Assembly (NCBI GenBank): GCA_963842575.1
Contig: CAWJGS010000003.1
Coordinates: 1 to 64,000 of the forward strand
Length of the DNA stretch: 64,000 nt
Source of the DNA: JACDER01 sp963842575
Lineage (GTDB): Bacteria; Actinomycetota; Thermoleophilia; Gaiellales; Gaiellaceae
Direction: 5' to 3'
Under the pieces are notes generated by a model. That model was not told the DNA's origin. It did not search any database and saw only the letters and a program-made list of their open reading frames with translations. Made by a program: the position numbers and the translations under genes. This document shows, piece after piece, positions 60,199 to 64,000 of the stretch (the first letter of the stretch is position 1; each line of letters begins with the position of its first letter).

Positions 60199-62078
60199 TC
60201 GCCGCTTCCTGGGTCTGCCTGCTGAGCCCCTTGGCGGCCGCGCTCGCGATCACGCTGCTCGGCCACCGGCTCACGCGGCGCGGCGCCGGCTTCCTCGCCT
60301 CCGGCTCCGTCCTCGTCTCGTTCATCGGCGCGCTCGTCGCCTTCATCGGGCTGCTGGGAGAAAACGCCGACGCGCGCTCGCACCTCTCCACCGGCTGGGA
60401 GTGGCTGACCGCGGGGAACTTCCACGTCGGCCTCTCCATCCTGCTCGACCCGCTCTCGGTCTTCATGATGCTGATCGTCTCCGGGGTCGGCTTCCTGATC
60501 GTCGCCTACTCCATCGGGTACATGGACGGAGACGACGAGGAGCGCCGCTACTTCGCGTACATGGCGCTGTTCGTGTTCTCGATGCTCTTGCTCGTCCAGT
60601 CGGGGAACCTGCTGATCCTGCTCGCCGGCTGGGGCCTGGTCGGTCTTTCGTCCTACCTGCTGATCGGCTTCTGGCACGAGCGGCCGAGCGCGATCGCCGC
60701 GGCCAAGAAGGCGTTCATCATGAACGCGTTCGGCGACGCGACCTTCGCGATCGCCCTCTTCCTGCTCATCCAGCACACCGGGACGCTCGACTACGCGCTC
60801 TCGTTCGGGCGCGCCGACGGCCTCAGCTCGACCGTCACGAACCTGATCGCGCTCGGCCTGCTCGGCGGGGCGGTCGCCAAGTCCGCCCAGCTGCCGCTCC
60901 AGACCTGGCTTCCGGATGCGATGGAGGGCCCGACGCCGGTCAGCGCCCTCATCCACGCCGCGACGATGGTCACCGCCGGCGTCTTCCTGATCGTGCGTAC
61001 GGCTCCGCTCTTCGAGCTCGCGCCGGTCGTCCAGGACCTGGCCGCCGGGCTCGGAGCGGCGACGATCCTGCTCGCGGGCTTCATCGCCATCGTCCAGACG
61101 GACATCAAACGCGTGATCGCCTACTCGACGATGTCCCAGATCGGCTACATGTTCCTCGCCGTCGGCATCGGGGCGTACGCGAACGGGATGTTCCACCTGA
61201 TGACGCACGCGTTCTTCAAGGCCCTCCTCTTCATGGCGGCCGGCATCGTCATCCACTGCCTCATGGCCGAGCAGGACATGCGGAAGATGGGCGGCTTACG
61301 CAAGTACCTGCCGCTGACGTACATCGCCTTCCTGGCCGGCTCGCTGGCGCTCGTCGCGATCCCGCCCTTCTCCGGGTTCTTCTCCAAGGACTCGATCCTC
61401 GCCGCGGCGCTGGCCGAGGGCTCGTACGGCGCCGTGCTCTGGGTCGTCGGAATCGCCGGCGCGGTGCTGACGGGGATCTACACGTTCCGGATGGTGTTCA
61501 TGGTCTTCGGCGGCGAGCCGTCCGCGTTCGTCCGCGAGCACTTCCACGCGCTGAAGAAGGATCTCGTCGGGATCTCGATGGCCGCGCCTGTCGCGGTGCT
61601 GGCCGTGCTGGCGACGTTCGGCGGCTGGATCCAGTTCGCGCCGTTCTGGACGCCGATCTCGACCTTCCTCGACCCCGTCGCGCCGCCGCTGGTGGAGGCA
61701 TCCGGGCTCCAGGAAGCCGTCTCGAGCATCTGCGGCGTCGTCGCCGGCGCGTTGGGAATCTGGATCGCGTGGTCGATCTACTCGCGCCGCTCGGTCGAGG
61801 TGCCGCGATACGCGGCCGTTCAGAATGTGCTCGAGCACAAGTTCTACTTCGACGAGCTGTACGACCTGGTCTTCTACAGGCCGGCGGTCTTCCTCGCCCG
61901 CTCGCTGGCCTGGTTCGTCGAGGCGCCGCTTTTGGCGTCGGTGGGCACGATCGCGAACTTCGTGCGCGGGCTCGGAACCGACACGAGCCGCATCCAGACC
62001 GGGCTCGTTCGCCTGTACGCGCTGGCGATCGCGGCCGGCGCCGCCGTCCTCGCAATCGTCTTCGTGGCGGTGCGCTGA
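60195..62078 (+). CDS. nuoL: NADH-quinone oxidoreductase subunit L
   Basis: Proton-pumping antiporter-like subunit, 627 aa, with about 16 helices and the long lateral amphipathic helix near the C-terminus. Conserved are SYLLIGFWHERPSAIAAAKKAFIMNAFGD, LPLQTWLPDAMEGPTPVSALIHAATMVTAGVFLIVR and HLMTHAFFKALLFMAAG. ATG at 60195 overlaps nuoK by 4 bp. Confidence 0.97.
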   Translation: MIAASWVCLLSPLAAALAITLLGHRLTRRGAGFLASGSVLVSFIGALVAFIGLLGENADARSHLSTGWEWLTAGNFHVGLSILLDPLSVFMMLIVSGVGFLIVAYSIGYMDGDDEERRYFAYMALFVFSMLLLVQSGNLLILLAGWGLVGLSSYLLIGFWHERPSAIAAAKKAFIMNAFGDATFAIALFLLIQHTGTLDYALSFGRADGLSSTVTNLIALGLLGGAVAKSAQLPLQTWLPDAMEGPTPVSALIHAATMVTAGVFLIVRTAPLFELAPVVQDLAAGLGAATILLAGFIAIVQTDIKRVIAYSTMSQIGYMFLAVGIGAYANGMFHLMTHAFFKALLFMAAGIVIHCLMAEQDMRKMGGLRKYLPLTYIAFLAGSLALVAIPPFSGFFSKDSILAAALAEGSYGAVLWVVGIAGAVLTGIYTFRMVFMVFGGEPSAFVREHFHALKKDLVGISMAAPVAVLAVLATFGGWIQFAPFWTPISTFLDPVAPPLVEASGLQEAVSSICGVVAGALGIWIAWSIYSRRSVEVPRYAAVQNVLEHKFYFDELYDLVFYRPAVFLARSLAWFVEAPLLASVGTIANFVRGLGTDTSRIQTGLVRLYALAIAAGAAVLAIVFVAVR

Positions 62079-63610
<1,532 letters not shown>

Positions 63611-63614
<4 letters not shown>

Positions 63615-64000
63615 TCCAGACGCCGACCATCGACTGGGCCGCGCTCGCGCCCGAGCTCGTCCTCCTGGCGGCAGCGGCTATAGCGATGCTGTTCGCCGTC
63701 CTCGTCCCCAAGTCGCTCGAGAAGCAGCTCGCCGCCATCGTCTGCGCGCTCGGCTTCCTCGGCGCGCTCATCGCCGCGGGCGTCCTCTACAACCACAGCG
63801 CCGACGGGCACGCGGTCATCGCGGGAGCAATCCAGCGCGACCAGCTCGCGGCGCTCGCGCAGATGATCATCGCCGCCTCGGGGCTCCTCTGCGTCGCGGT
63901 CGCCTATTCCGGGCGCGGCGGCTGGAGGCACGCGGGCGAGTTCTTCGCACTGCTCGCGTCGGCCGGCGCGGGAATGATCTTCCTGGTCGCGGCGAACAAC
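63611..64000 (+). CDS. nuoN: NADH-quinone oxidoreductase subunit N, 3' truncated by the window
   Basis: The first 130 codons of the third antiporter-like subunit: IQTPTIDWAALAPELVLLAAAAIAMLFAVLVP, then helices with AAIVCALGFLGALIAAGVLY, QRDQLAALAQMIIAASGLLCVAVAYSG and EFFALLASAGAGMIFLVAANN. The GTG at 63611 overlaps the nuoM TGA by 4 bp. The gene runs off the right edge. Confidence 0.92.

Overview
The window is high-GC DNA with many GTG and TTG starts and many 1-14 bp stop/start overlaps. It carries a menaquinone-type respiratory gene set: futalosine-pathway genes mqnB and mqnD, a cytochrome bd-type oxidase, and a 14-gene NDH-1 operon. Together with long stretches of secreted beta-propeller and PASTA-like proteins, this suggests an uncultured soil actinobacterium, perhaps of the Thermoleophilia/Gaiellales kind. 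That placement is inferred from gene content and style, not from a marker gene.

Layout. 1-1.6 kb: the tail of a WD40 protein. 1.6 kb: a small Rdx (SelW-like) gene with an in-frame TGA at its redox position, a candidate selenoprotein. 2.6-5.2 kb: cydAB. 5.1-7.3 kb: two enoyl-CoA hydratases, an EthD protein and a GerW-like protein in one minus-strand unit. 7.4-9.8 kb: a VOC protein, two secreted PASTA-like proteins and a secreted phosphoesterase. 10-15.5 kb: MFS transporter, aldehyde dehydrogenase, thiolase, mqnD, mqnB. 15.6-22.1 kb: DtxR regulator, class II aldolase, ornithine cyclodeaminase-like protein, DUF421 protein, tRNA-Arg(GCG), SRPBCC protein, YgfZ and a sulfite-oxidase-like enzyme. 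22.1-22.5 kb: gene debris. 22.5-27.6 kb: a 2-hydroxyacid dehydrogenase and secreted beta-propeller proteins with an ArsR regulator. 27.6-29.6 kb: groES-groEL with a CIRCE-like operator. 29.7-32.5 kb: Nudix, ASCH and DUF5937/ArsR genes. 32.6-35.9 kb: a 2-oxoacid dehydrogenase E1alpha-E1beta-E2 operon. 36-40 kb: a kinase-like protein, a MerR-DUF1835 fusion and lipB. 40.2-44.9 kb: a giant secreted repeat protein. 45.1-46.3 kb: lipA and a small gene. 46.3-50.9 kb: a tight minus-strand operon erpA-FNR-APH-DUF4037-fumC. 51.0-64.0 kb: nuoABCDEFGHIJKLMN, with nuoN cut by the window edge.

How it works together. The E1/E2 complex (lipoylated E2), lipA and lipB, fumarase, NDH-1, menaquinone synthesis and bd oxidase cover pyruvate or branched-chain oxidation, the TCA cycle and a complete electron path to oxygen. 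The enoyl-CoA hydratases, thiolase and aldehyde dehydrogenase point to CoA-linked degradation of fatty or aromatic acids.

Caveat. At least eight genes are broken by single-base frameshifts, mostly one-base insertions, while both flanks remain well conserved. Much of this looks like sequencing or assembly error rather than decay, so broken genes are given over their full inferred extent. All functions come from reading motifs by eye; no search was run.
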